From: UBA2991 sp965221735
GTDB lineage: Bacteria; Chloroflexota; Dehalococcoidia; Tepidiformales; Tepidiformaceae
Assembly (NCBI GenBank): GCA_965221735.1
Contig: OZ244910.1
Location: 1,612,001 to 1,676,000 of the forward strand
DNA length: 64,000 bases
Direction of reading: 5' to 3'
Positions 8,086-17,400 of this stretch are shown in pieces; the stretch's first letter is position 1, and each line of letters begins with the position of its first letter. A model generated the notes under the pieces. The model made no database searches. It was not told the DNA's origin and saw nothing but the letters and a program-made list of their open reading frames with translations. A program made the position numbers and the translations under genes.

Positions 8086-8973
8086 GTGGCAACAAGGCAG
8101 GGCAAGCTAGAAGTCGACGAGTGGTTTGATTTGGAGTTGGTCCTCGACGGTACGCAAGACTTCCGCTGGCGCGCCTGGAAGGACGGCTGGCTCTCCGGTG
8201 TGCTTTCGGGGCATGTCGTTCACGTCCATCAGGCCAGTGTCGGTGCACCCCTGGAATACTGTGCCAACGTGGACCTGGAGAGTGTTCTGCGCTCCTACTT
8301 CCGTCTCGACGAAGACATCGCCGAAGTCCGCGATTCCCTATCCACCCACGACACGATGCGGAAGCTGGTGAATCGCTTCCCCTACCTGCGCATCCTCCGC
8401 CAACCGGACCCTTGGCAGGCGACGGTCTCCTACATCTGCTCCGCCAACAACAACATCAAGCGCACCAGCAACCTAGTAGAGAAGATTGCCTGCCTGTCTA
8501 ATCGCCATGTTGAGCTTGACGGCGACGTGCGACACGCATTTCCCACGCCAAGTGAAGTGCTTGCTCGGAAGGAGAGAGTCGCGCGCGCTCGACTGGGTTT
8601 AAAACGCCCCAAGGGGATTCTCGATGCTGCCAAGCGAATATCCGGAAACTCGCTGGATCTTCAGCGACTTCGACAGCCCGATGTGTCCCACGACAAAGCG
8701 AGTGTCGCGTTGCAGGTAGTGACGGGAATCGGACCGAAGGTGGCTGACTGCATAGCCTTGTTCTCGCTCGACAAGGGCGAGGCGTTCCCCATGGATACGT
8801 GGGTGGAAAGGGCCTTGAGGTACTACTACCCAGAGCAGAAGCCCACTGACCTTCGTAAGCACTTCGGGGAGCACGCAGGTTACGCTAGCCAACTCCTGTT
8901 TCGGGACGCGCTAACGCGGCAGGTCACCCTCACTCGCCCACCCACATGCCAGGAACTGACAAGCAACCCCTAG
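8086..8973 (+). CDS. ogg: 8-oxoguanine DNA glycosylase/AP lyase, OGG1 family
   Basis: A 295-residue helix-hairpin-helix glycosylase of the human-OGG1 type. It excises 8-oxoguanine opposite C and cuts the strand by beta-elimination. The HhH-GPD motif reads GIGPKVADCIALFS, with the Schiff-base lysine at Lys218 and the activating Asp at Asp237 (FPMDTWVER). ICSANNNIKR near 117-126 matches the OGG1 loop that contacts the estranged cytosine. The N-terminal TBP-like half (TQDFRWRAW) is present, and the length fits bacterial OGG1 proteins. It starts with GTG. GC content is only about 52% in the middle of the gene, well below its neighbours, which suggests acquisition by transfer. Its stop overlaps the convergent gene by four bases. 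Confidence 0.88.
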   Translation: MATRQGKLEVDEWFDLELVLDGTQDFRWRAWKDGWLSGVLSGHVVHVHQASVGAPLEYCANVDLESVLRSYFRLDEDIAEVRDSLSTHDTMRKLVNRFPYLRILRQPDPWQATVSYICSANNNIKRTSNLVEKIACLSNRHVELDGDVRHAFPTPSEVLARKERVARARLGLKRPKGILDAAKRISGNSLDLQRLRQPDVSHDKASVALQVVTGIGPKVADCIALFSLDKGEAFPMDTWVERALRYYYPEQKPTDLRKHFGEHAGYASQLLFRDALTRQVTLTRPPTCQELTSNP

Positions 8974-9854
8974 CCCAGCGCCCCCGCCACCCGCTCCGAC
9001 AGACCCGTCGCCCCCAGCAGCTCCGCCATCCGTTCCAGCTTGCGCTCGCCGTGGAAACGCGTCCGGTCGAAGATGCCCTCCAGCGCGATCACCGTGTTCT
9101 CCGTGTCCGTGCGCGAGAGCATGACGGGCACGCCCCGCGCCGCAGCCGCGTCGAACAGGTACTCGCTGGGCCGCCGCCCGCCCGTCAGGATGAGGCAGGC
9201 CGGCTCCGTCGCCAGCGCCGCCAGGTGCTGGTCCGTCTTGTCGAACCGCACCACCACCGCCTTCGACTCGAAGCGCTCCAGGTACGGCTGGCCCGAATCC
9301 GACCCGATGGGCGCGATCACCAGGTGGTCGCACGTCGGGTCGAACCCGTCGCCCTCCACCAGTGTCTCCGCGCGCAGGGTCGCCTGCGCCTCCGACACGC
9401 TGAAGCCCGCGAGCGTGCGGTCCTCCGCGACCGCGACCAGGGGCGCGCCGCCGACCTCGCCGGCCGCATCCGCCAGCGCCGAGGCGGCCACGTCGAGCGC
9501 CACGACCACGGTCGGCGCGACCTCGGCCACGCGCGCCTCGTCCGGCAGCCCGCGCGTCACGAGAATCGTGGCGTCCGACCGCTCCAGCGGCTCGTCGAGC
9601 TCCGCCACCACGATCTCGTCGCCGCTCGGAGGCGGGATGACGCTCGCCCCCACGGGCGTCGACGCGCTTCCCGGAGCGAACTCGAGCGTCGAGAACCAGT
9701 GCGCGTCGGCGGAGGCGTTGCTGGCGTCGTCGGGACCTTCGCCCCGCACCAGCCAGACCCGCCGCCCGGTGTAGGCGAGGTCGCGAGCCACGGTGGCGGC
9801 GACGCCGGTCTTGCCGGCGCCCGGTGTGTCGGAGATCACGCTGAGCAGGGGCAT
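8970..9854 (-). CDS. P-loop (BioD/AAA_26-like) ATPase with DRTGG domain
   Basis: A 294-residue protein that starts MPLLSVISDTPGAGKTGVAA, a Walker A of the dethiobiotin-synthetase-like class (residues 9-16). The second half carries a DRTGG-type domain: HLVIAPIGSDSG, then KAVVVRFDKTD, CLILTGGRRPS and GVPVMLSRTDTENTV. The same domain pair occurs in the N-terminal region of some phosphate acetyltransferases and in stand-alone proteins of unknown role. The ATG at 9854 is the natural start because the P-loop begins right after it. It is divergent from the ThDP enzyme at 9961, with a shared 106-base promoter region, which suggests a linked function. It could sense a nucleotide or metabolite; the true role is unknown. 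Confidence 0.75.
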   Translation of the reverse strand: MPLLSVISDTPGAGKTGVAATVARDLAYTGRRVWLVRGEGPDDASNASADAHWFSTLEFAPGSASTPVGASVIPPPSGDEIVVAELDEPLERSDATILVTRGLPDEARVAEVAPTVVVALDVAASALADAAGEVGGAPLVAVAEDRTLAGFSVSEAQATLRAETLVEGDGFDPTCDHLVIAPIGSDSGQPYLERFESKAVVVRFDKTDQHLAALATEPACLILTGGRRPSEYLFDAAAARGVPVMLSRTDTENTVIALEGIFDRTRFHGERKLERMAELLGATGLSERVAGALG

Positions 9855-9960
9855 CGCGCCGAATTGTGCGCGCCACCCCGCGCTTGCGGCAAGCGCCACC
9901 CCCCGACCGGTAGACTGACGCCGCCGCGAACGACCCATCGCGGCACGCAAGGGAGATGCC

Positions 9961-11580
9961 ATGAAGGTCGCCGATGCCGTAGCCGAGATCCTGAAGCGCG
10001 AGGGCGTCGAGTTCCTCGTCGCCTATCCCGTCAATCCCATCATCGAGGCGGCCGCCCGCGCCGACGTCCGCACGATCATCGTCCGCCAGGAGCGCGTCGG
10101 CCTGCACATGGCCGATGCCTTCAGCCGCGTGAACTCGGGCGACCGCATCGGCGTCTTCGCCATGCAGCACGGCCCCGGCGCCGAGAACGCCTTCGGCGGC
10201 GTCGCCCAGGCCTACGGCGATTCCGTCCCCATCCTCGTCATGCCCGGCGGCTACGCCCGCCGCATCACCAACACGGCCCCCAACTTCAACTCCTTCCTCA
10301 ACTTCCAGCACGTCACCAAGTGGACCGAGCAGGTCACCCTCGGCTCCACCGTCCCCGACGTCATGCGCCGCGCCTTCACCCAGGTCCGCAACGGCCGCCC
10401 CCGCCCCGTCCTCATCGAGATTCCCGGCGATGTCTTCCAGGAGGATGTCCCCGACGACTTCGCCTACGAGCCCGCCCCCGCCCTCCGCTCCGGCCCCGAC
10501 CCCGCCGCCGTGAAGACCGTCGCCGACGTGCTCCGCAACGCCGAGCGGCCGGTCATCTACGCCGGCCAGGGCGTCCATTACGCGAAGGCCTGGGATGAGC
10601 TGCGCCAGCTTGCCGAGCGCCTCCAGATTCCCGTCACGACCAGCCTCCAGGGTAAGAGCGCCTTCCCCGAGAACCACCCCCTCTCCCTCGGCTCCGGCGG
10701 CCGCGCCATCCCGCGCGCCGTGCACGAGTTCCTCCAGGACGCCGACGTCATCTTCGGCATCGGCTGCAGCTTCGCCGCCACCGGCTTCGGCGTCGCCATG
10801 CCGAAGGGCAAGACGATCATTCACGCCACCCTCGATCCGGCCGACATCAACAAGGATGTCGCCTCCGCCCACGCCCTTATCGGCGACGCGAAGCTCACCC
10901 TCGACGCCCTCCTCTGCGAGCTCGACGGCGCCAGCGCCTCCCGCGACGGTGTCACCGACCGCATCGCGACCATCAAGGCCGAGTGGCTCGAGGAGTGGCA
11001 GCCGAAGCTGACCGACGACTCCTCCCCCCTCTCGCCCTACCGCGTCATCTGGGACCTGCTCCACACGGTCGATGTCGACAACACCATCATCACCCACGAC
11101 GCCGGCAGCCCCCGCGACCAGCTCTCCCCCTTCTGGGAGAGCCGCACGCCCCTCAGCTACATCGGCTGGGGCAAGACGACCCAGCTCGGCACCGGCCTCG
11201 GCTACGCCATGGGCGCCAGGCTCGCCCGCCCCGACCAGCTCTGCATCAACGTCTGGGGCGACGCCGCCATCGGCTTCACCGGCATGGACTTCGAGACCGC
11301 CGTGCGCGAGCGTATCCCCATCCTCTCCATCCTCCTCAACAACTTCTCCATGGCCATCGAGCTGCCGATCATGCAGGCCGCCACGGAGAAGTACCGCAGC
11401 ACCGACATCAGCGGCAACTACGCCGACATGGCGAAGGCCTTCGGCGGCTACGGCGAACGCGTCACCGACGCCGCCGAGATCGTGCCCGCCATCAAGCGCG
11501 GCATCGCCCAAACCGAAGCCGGCAACCCCGCGCTGCTGGAGTTCATCACCCAGAAGGAAATCGAAATCTCAAAGTTCTAG
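9961..11580 (+). CDS. thiamine-diphosphate-dependent enzyme, acetolactate synthase-like
   Basis: A 539-residue enzyme with the three-domain ThDP fold. The N-terminal Pyr domain has the catalytic glutamate in VRQERVGLHMADAF (near residue 48) and AMQHGPGAENAFGG. A central domain of transhydrogenase type follows. The C-terminal PP domain has the cofactor motif WGDAAIGFTGMDFETA, ending in LNNFSM. It decarboxylates a 2-oxo acid or similar substrate and may join it to a second carbonyl compound. No regulatory (IlvH-like) or ilvC gene is nearby, so true acetolactate synthase is unlikely; glyoxylate-carboligase, sulfoacetaldehyde- or oxalyl-type activity is possible. The start is preceded by AAGGGAGA, with a TAGACT -10 box at 9911-9916. 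Confidence 0.82.
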   Translation: MKVADAVAEILKREGVEFLVAYPVNPIIEAAARADVRTIIVRQERVGLHMADAFSRVNSGDRIGVFAMQHGPGAENAFGGVAQAYGDSVPILVMPGGYARRITNTAPNFNSFLNFQHVTKWTEQVTLGSTVPDVMRRAFTQVRNGRPRPVLIEIPGDVFQEDVPDDFAYEPAPALRSGPDPAAVKTVADVLRNAERPVIYAGQGVHYAKAWDELRQLAERLQIPVTTSLQGKSAFPENHPLSLGSGGRAIPRAVHEFLQDADVIFGIGCSFAATGFGVAMPKGKTIIHATLDPADINKDVASAHALIGDAKLTLDALLCELDGASASRDGVTDRIATIKAEWLEEWQPKLTDDSSPLSPYRVIWDLLHTVDVDNTIITHDAGSPRDQLSPFWESRTPLSYIGWGKTTQLGTGLGYAMGARLARPDQLCINVWGDAAIGFTGMDFETAVRERIPILSILLNNFSMAIELPIMQAATEKYRSTDISGNYADMAKAFGGYGERVTDAAEIVPAIKRGIAQTEAGNPALLEFITQKEIEISKF

Positions 11581-11600
11581 GGAGTCTTCCCGGGCCCTTG

Positions 11601-12770
11601 CTAGGCCCCTCCCTCGGCGCGAAGGATGAACTCATCGAAGAGGGGCACGGTGAAAGCCGTGTCGCCGTGGGCCGGGCTGTAGACCATGCCCTTCCTGATG
11701 AGCGCCGAACGCCGCGGGGCGACGCTCTCGACCTTCACGCTGAGTTGCTGAGCAATGTCGCCGCTCCGATGTGGGCCGGGGCCGAGCTTCGCCATCGCGT
11801 GCAGGTACTCGCGCTCCTTGGGCGTCAGTCGATCAAGCCGGACCCTGAAGAAGTTGTCGTCGAGCGACTGCCGGACAACCGGACGGGCGGCAGTCACGTC
11901 ATCGATCCCGATGGGAGAGCCCGGCGCTGCGTTCCAGGCTGCCGAACCCCACTCCTGCAAGAAGTACGGGTAGCCCCGCGAAGCAGCGACCATCTCCCCT
12001 ACGGCTTCCGCCGTGATCTCGACTCCCCCGTCGGCCGCCGGGACCGTGAGAACCTGGGCCGCTTCCTCCGAAGCAAGCTCCCCTACTTGGGTGAATGCAA
12101 ACAGCCGTTCCGCGTAGGACTTGGCATCACCGGCGAGCCTGGGAACCTGGGGAAGTCCGGCGCCCACCAGCACAACGGGCAGGTCAAGTTGCGTCGTCCT
12201 GTGGATCGCAACGATCAGGGCGGCGAACTCCTGGTCGGCCAGGTATTGAAACTCATCGACGGAGATCAATATCCCGGTTCCCCTGTCGCTCGCCGCCTCC
12301 CCCGCGGCTACGAGCACGTCGGTCAGGTCTTCGGAGAAGATCCCGGAGTCGCCTCTTCCCACGAAGGCGTTTTGCGAGAGCCGAATGCTGGTGCCGTCGG
12401 GCAACGTAAGGACGAAGCTCTTCAGGACGGCGAGGGCACCGGAAACCGCCACGGACACCGGCCCCGATTGCTCGAGCTCGAGGAGTATCTGGCGGAGGTG
12501 AATAGCGAGCAGTGTTCGGAATGCCCCGGTCTCCGGGGCCTCGACAAACCCGACCTTGAAGCCCTCCATCCTCGCGATCTCGGCGAATCGATTGAGCAGA
12601 ACGGTCTTCCCCACGCCACGCAAGCCGAGCGCGACGACGCTCTTCCCCGGCATCCCCGCGGAGGCCCTTCGCAGGGCCACCCCGAAGTTGTCGATGATGT
12701 CGTCACGCCCTATCAGCGCAGGCGGCTGGGTTCCCGCACCAGGTCGGTAGGGATTGCGAAGCGGATCCAT
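11601..12770 (-). CDS. AAA+ ATPase with C-terminal winged helix (ORC/STAND-like)
   Basis: A 389-residue protein. Residues 20-70 hold IGRDDIIDNF and Walker A LGLRGVGKT, and Walker B is ILISVDEFQYL. The order resembles the archaeal-type ATPase/ORC group. The C-terminal part (LTPKEREYLHAMAKLG...SGDIAQQL) looks like a winged helix. Such genes are common in accessory DNA and may act in regulation, defence or plasmid partition. GC content drops to about 55% in places, below the neighbours. A palindrome lies 24-56 bases upstream of the start. No toxin or nuclease partner is adjacent, so I give no function. Confidence 0.75.
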   Translation of the reverse strand: MDPLRNPYRPGAGTQPPALIGRDDIIDNFGVALRRASAGMPGKSVVALGLRGVGKTVLLNRFAEIARMEGFKVGFVEAPETGAFRTLLAIHLRQILLELEQSGPVSVAVSGALAVLKSFVLTLPDGTSIRLSQNAFVGRGDSGIFSEDLTDVLVAAGEAASDRGTGILISVDEFQYLADQEFAALIVAIHRTTQLDLPVVLVGAGLPQVPRLAGDAKSYAERLFAFTQVGELASEEAAQVLTVPAADGGVEITAEAVGEMVAASRGYPYFLQEWGSAAWNAAPGSPIGIDDVTAARPVVRQSLDDNFFRVRLDRLTPKEREYLHAMAKLGPGPHRSGDIAQQLSVKVESVAPRRSALIRKGMVYSPAHGDTAFTVPLFDEFILRAEGGA

Positions 12771-12793
12771 CTTGATAGAGCTTACCGCATCTT

Positions 12794-12826
12794 ATCGTTC
12801 TTACCATCCCGAAGGATAAGAACGAT
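12794..12826. promoter_or_regulatory. imperfect palindrome upstream of the AAA+ ATPase gene (operator candidate)
   Basis: ATCGTTCTTA (12794-12803) is exactly inverted at 12817-12826 (TAAGAACGAT). TCC/GGA extends the inner stem after a three-base bulge. There is no T-run on either side, so an operator for the ATPase gene fits better than a terminator of the upstream GNAT gene. Confidence 0.5.
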
Positions 12827-12855
12827 CAAATTGGCTCACCCCCTGCTAGGACGGG

Positions 12856-13320
12856 CTACTCAAGCCGCAGGTCGCGCACGACCGCGATCTCGCGGCAGTC
12901 CGTGAAAAACGGGCAGCGCACGCACTCGTTCCAGACCTTCTGGGGGAAGTCCATCACGTTTGCGAGGACGAATCCCTGGCGCTCGAAGAAGCCCGGCTGA
13001 TACGTGAGCGCGAACACGCGCTCGATGCCCATCTCCCGACCCTCTTCGACGCATTCCTGCACGATCGTCGCGCCTACGCCCTTGCCGTGCTGGTCCTCGC
13101 GCACGGCCAGTGAGCGGATCTCGGCGAGGTCGCTCCCCATGATGTGGAGCGAGCCGCACCCCACCACCTCGCCCCCCTCGCGGGCGACCTTGAAGTCGCG
13201 GATTGCCTCGTGAATCTCGCCGAGCGGGCGTTCGAGCATCTCGCCACGCTGCGCCCAGTCATCGATCAGGGCGTGGATGGCGTCGGCATCGCTCAGGCGG
13301 GCCGGTTCGACACAGACCAT
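12856..13320 (-). CDS. argA: GNAT acetyltransferase, stand-alone N-acetylglutamate synthase-like
   Basis: A 154-residue single GNAT domain. The acetyl-CoA loop is REDQHGKGVGATIV (near 76-89), preceded by AEIRSLAV. The C-terminal tail KVWNECVRCPFFTDCREIAVV has the Cys pattern of the short ArgA-type N-acetylglutamate synthases of Actinobacteria and Firmicutes. That enzyme acetylates glutamate with acetyl-CoA as the first step of arginine synthesis. The start follows CTGGAGG. No other arginine gene is nearby. The acetyltransferase fold is sure; the substrate assignment is by similarity of the tail and the length. Confidence 0.72.
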   Translation of the reverse strand: MVCVEPARLSDADAIHALIDDWAQRGEMLERPLGEIHEAIRDFKVAREGGEVVGCGSLHIMGSDLAEIRSLAVREDQHGKGVGATIVQECVEEGREMGIERVFALTYQPGFFERQGFVLANVMDFPQKVWNECVRCPFFTDCREIAVVRDLRLE

Positions 13321-13397
13321 TGGAAAACCTCCAGCTACGCGGGACGGAACGGCTGACGAGGCTCAGGCGCGAGGCCCGGCCCCGGCTCCGCCGCGCG

Positions 13398-13423
13398 CCA
13401 GGGCGGCTTGAACGCCGCCCTGG
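13398..13423 (-). promoter_or_regulatory. perfect hairpin in the presumed leader of the GNAT gene
   Basis: A ten-base arm CCAGGGCGGC pairs perfectly with GCCGCCCTGG across a six-base loop. On the minus strand it lies between a TACGAT box (13454-13459) and the GNAT start, so it would sit in an mRNA leader of about 127 bases. No U-run follows. It could be an attenuator or processing element. Confidence 0.4.
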
Positions 13424-13453
13424 GGGGCTCCTTCGGATACTGGTCGCTGCAGC

Positions 13454-13459
13454 ATCGTA
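13454..13459 (-). promoter_or_regulatory. -10 box of the GNAT gene
   Basis: TACGAT on the minus strand, the same hexamer seen before the helicase, gatC and tRNA genes. It predicts a leader of about 127 bases for the GNAT gene. Confidence 0.35.
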
Positions 13460-13465
13460 GGGTGA

Positions 13466-13490
13466 GTGTAGGCCCCCTCGGGCCTTACAC
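13466..13490. promoter_or_regulatory. GC-rich hairpin in the divergent intergenic region
   Basis: GTGTA-GGCCC pairs with GGGCC-T-TACAC around a four-base CCTC loop, with one bulged T. It lies between the divergent GNAT and formyltransferase genes, close to the -10 boxes of both (TAGGCT for the + gene near 13513). Role unknown. Confidence 0.35.
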
Positions 13491-13549
13491 GCTCGCCCTG
13501 TGTGCTGGTGTAGGCTCCCGCTGAGCCGACTGGGCCCGGGGAGGAAGGC

Positions 13550-14470
13550 ATGCGCGTCTCGATCATCGGTCAGGCCGCCTTCGGGGAAGCGGTGCTCAAG
13601 CGCCTCCTCGAGGACGGCGTCGAGATCGTCGCCGCCTCTGCTCCCGAACCACGCGAGGGCGGCCGGCCCGACCCCCTCTGGGTCGCCACCGAGGAAGCCG
13701 GCCTCACGCCCATCGATACCGCCTCCCTCAAAGGCGAGGAGGGCCTTGCCGCCTGGAAAGCCGCCGGCGCCGATCTTGGCGTCATGGCCTTCGTCACCGA
13801 GATGCTGCCCGAGGAAGCACTCACTGCCCCGGAGCACGGCACGATCCAGTACCACCCCAGCCTCCTCCCCCTCCACCGTGGCTCCTCCGCCATGAACTGG
13901 CCCATCATCTTCGGCCGGACCGAGACCGGCCTCAGCATCTTCTGGCCCGACAAGGGCATGGACACCGGCCCCGTCCTCCTCCAGAAGACCTGCGCGATCG
14001 GCCCGGACGACACCCTCGGCTCCCTCTACTTCGAACGCCTCTTCCCCATGGGCGTCGACGCCATGGCCGAGGCCGTCGCCCTCGTCGACTCCGGCGACGC
14101 GCCCCGCATCGAGCAGGACCACTCGCTCTCGACCTACGAGCCCCCCTGCGGCGCAGAGCACGCCCGCGTTCCCTGGCACCTCCCCGCCCAGCAGGTGTAC
14201 GACCTCATCCGCGGCTGCAACCCCCAGCCCGGGGCCTGGACCACCCGCCGCGGTGGCGAGCGCCTGGGCGTCTTCGACAGCACCCTCTCCCTCGAGAACG
14301 CTCCCGGCATGCCCGGCGCCGTCCTCGCCATCGAGGAGGACCACATCGACGTGCGCCTCAACGGCGGCGTCCTCCACGTGAAGCGCGTGCAGCCCCAGGG
14401 CGCACGCAAGGTGAACGCCGGCGAGTGGGCCGCCGAGATCGGGCTGAAGGTGGGCGCCCGCTTCCGCTAG
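13550..14470 (+). CDS. formyltransferase-family protein, 10-formyl-THF hydrolase / Fmt-like
   Basis: A 306-residue protein with an N-terminal formyltransferase hydrolase fold and a C-terminal OB-like domain. The active-site region reads YHPSLLPLHRGSSAMNW with the catalytic His near residue 102, and DKGMDTGPVLLQK gives the catalytic Asp near 138. This wording is closer to the folate-binding half of 10-formyltetrahydrofolate dehydrogenase (ALDH1L) than to methionyl-tRNA formyltransferase, whose Asn before the His is replaced here. The C-terminal domain is present (QQVYDLIRGCNPQPGAW), as in both. No aldehyde dehydrogenase domain is fused. The start follows GGGGAGGAAGG. It may recycle 10-formyl-THF or use another formyl acceptor. 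Confidence 0.75.
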   Translation: MRVSIIGQAAFGEAVLKRLLEDGVEIVAASAPEPREGGRPDPLWVATEEAGLTPIDTASLKGEEGLAAWKAAGADLGVMAFVTEMLPEEALTAPEHGTIQYHPSLLPLHRGSSAMNWPIIFGRTETGLSIFWPDKGMDTGPVLLQKTCAIGPDDTLGSLYFERLFPMGVDAMAEAVALVDSGDAPRIEQDHSLSTYEPPCGAEHARVPWHLPAQQVYDLIRGCNPQPGAWTTRRGGERLGVFDSTLSLENAPGMPGAVLAIEEDHIDVRLNGGVLHVKRVQPQGARKVNAGEWAAEIGLKVGARFR

Positions 14471-14482
14471 GGCCCCCGACCC

Positions 14483-17400
14483 CTACCGCTCCTCTGGCTC
14501 GTCGGAGTCGTCCGGCTCATCCGGCTCAATGGGCTCCGGCGGTCCCTCGTCGAATGGAATGCTCGGCGATGGAGGACTCGAGGTCACCGTCCGCACGGGG
14601 GGCGTCGGTGCTCCGTCGTTCAGGTTCACCTGGATCGTGGAGTGCAGCGGCGCCAGCAGTCCCTGGCGCGCGGTGAGCCGCAACGTGTACACCCGCGGCG
14701 CGAACTCCTCCAGCTCGATCGTGCCCAGCAACTCGCTCACCACGTTTTCCTCGCCCGAGGCGAGCACCACCCAGTCGTCCTCCCCCGGATTGGCCCCGGG
14801 ACCTATCTCCAGCAGCCACTCGGTCAGCTGCCCAACGTTCACGCTGCCCAGCACCTGTGTCCCCAGCCCCACCGTCGAGCTGCGAGGCGGCCAGGCGATC
14901 TCCACGGCCCGCAGGCCCGTGCTCTGCTCCTCCGGCATCAGGGGAATGAACACGTCCAGGTCCTCGGGGGGTTCCGCCACCAGCTTGATCGCCAGTTCGG
15001 GCTCCCACTCCGGAAGCTTCACGAAGCGCTGGACCTCCCGGAAGCGCAGTGGTGTCTTGCTCGACGCCAGCAGCCCGTTGCGCGTGTCGATCACCGCCAC
15101 CTCGCACGGTTCCTCGTACTCGACATCCGTGCGAACCCACGCCTCAACCACCTGCTCGCAGCCTCCATCGAGGATGCGGTCGGTCGCGGGCGTGTTGAAG
15201 TCCTGCAGCTCGACGTTGTCGGGCTGCAGCTCCTCGAAGTCGGCGATCCCCTCGATGCGATCTTCCTCCAGCAGGTAGCCGTGGTACTCCCCCATCCAGT
15301 TCTTGAAGAGCCACAGCGTCGTGCGGGCCGAGGCGTATTCGCCGCTGCGCCCGTCGATCACGAGCTCGTTCGTGGCGTTCCCGACCCACACCGCCGTGGC
15401 AGCGTGACGCGAGTAGCCGTTCATCCACGTTTCCAGCGTGTCGTTCGCATCCAGCGGCCCCTGCTGCGTGCCCGTCTTGATCCCCACCGGGAGCTTCTCG
15501 CCGTTCACGAACGTGTCGAGCCGGATGTCCTCGTTGCTCTCGCCGCAGCTCCAGATGACGAAGCGCGCCGTGCAGTCCGACATGATGCTGTGAAGCAACC
15601 AGACGCTCCCCGCATCGACCGTGCGAATCCGTTGCGGCCCCTGGTGCTGGAAGATGACGCGGTTGTTGATGTCCCGCACCTCGAGCACCACCACCGGGTC
15701 GAGCGGCCGCGTCCCCGGCAGCCTCAGGTGTCCGCGCTGGAAGTCGAGCTTCTGCTGGAGCGCGTTCTCGTAGTCGACCCCCTCGTCGAAGGCGGTGTTG
15801 TTGAGCGTGTCGGGGGCTACCGTCGTGGCGTGGTGGGGAACCCCCACCATCACCCCCATGTTGGCGATCGTCGCGTTCATGTAGGCCATGTCGACGGCGC
15901 GGATGTTGGCGCCGCCCGTCGCGATCGAAGCGCCGTAGTAGATGTCGAGGTGCGACACGAACGTGGGGTCGAACTGCTGATCGATCGTCGTGATCCCCAG
16001 GAGCTTCGCCATCGTGATCACGTTGTCGATGCCCGCCTCCTGCGCCGCCCGGTAGGCGGCCACGTTCTGCGAGCCGCCCAGCGCCGCGCGTGCCGAGATC
16101 AACCCTTCCGTGCGTGGCTCAGTGCGCGGGTTGACGATCTCAACGTCCTCCCCCTCCAGCTCCAGCGGGTTCGTATCCCAGAGGATGCTCATCGGCGCCT
16201 TCTGCGCGTACTCGAACCAGGCCAGGTAGACCGCCGGCTTGAACGCCGACCCCGGCTGGTTGATCTCCACCAGCTGGTCGACATTGCCCGCCACCCGCGG
16301 GTCTGCCGTGACCGCCGGGTCGCGGTTGGGCGCGTAGACCAGCAGCTCACCCGTCTCCGGCTCGATCGTCACGATCGCCGCGTTGTGGCACTCGCAGCCA
16401 GCCTCCAGTCCCCGCTCGATCGCCTCCCGGGCCATCGCCAGCGCATCCTGGGTTGCCGTCCAGTCGAGCGTCGTGTGAACCGTCCAGCCGGCGCTGTGCA
16501 CGCTCGTGAGGCAGTCGTCCACGTTCTCGAGCCTCGGCAGCAGCCCCGCTTCGCACATGCGCACCAGCCTCGGCTCCACCTGGTTGTCGATGAACGCCGA
16601 TGCGTCCTGGGCTGCGGTCGTCGCGGCCGGGTACACGTAGAGGGCTTCCGCCTTCGCGTCCGACGCCTCCGAGAACGTGATCCAGCCGTGGGTCACCATC
16701 AGGTCGATCACGTCCTCCTGGCGGGCCTTCGCCGGGCCGCCCACCGTCATCCGCCCGAGCGAGTCGAGAACGCAGTTGTCCTCGTCGTCCCGCAGACAGT
16801 TCAGGCGGGGGTGGTACAGCGTCGGGAACTGCGGAATGCCCGCCAGCATCGCCGACTCCGCCAGCGTCAGGTCGGCCGCATCCTTGCGGAAGTACCCCTG
16901 CGCCGCCGCCTGCACCCCCACGTAGCGGTCCGCGTACGAGATCTGGTTCAGGTACCAGGTGAGGATCTGGACCTTCGTGTAGTCCTGCTCCAGCTCGATC
17001 GCGTAGGCGATCTCGCGCAGCTTCCGGTCGACCGTGCGTTCGGCCACGCAGGGATCGTCGGGATCGGTGAAGCTCCCGCAGATGTAGACGTTCTTGATCA
17101 GCTGCTGCGTGATCGACGAACCGCCTGTCCCGGTGCCGATGCCCCCGCCCACGTAGTTCTCCCACGCAGCTCGCGCCAGACCCCGGTAGTTCACCCCCGG
17201 ATGGGTCCAGAAGGCGTTGTCCTCCGTCGAGACGGTGGCGTCGATCATGCTCTGCGAGATGTCTTCCAGCGCCACGGGATGGAGGAGCTGCTGGGCGGGA
17301 TTGGTCAGCACCCCCAGCTCCACCTCGCCCGTGCGGTCGAAGATGCGAGTGATCCCCACCTGCCGCTCGATCAGCAGATCCTCGATCGGCACGTAGTCCC

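Noticed and set aside
8911..11511. 866-codon minus-strand open frame opposite the ThDP enzyme gene
   Set aside because: Antisense shadow. The real minus-strand gene in this area (8970-9854) is in another frame and carries a proper P-loop.
13321..13450. T-box leader for the ArgA-like gene
   Set aside because: No T-box consensus (AGGGTGGNACCGCG type) and no U-run terminator were found, only a simple hairpin.
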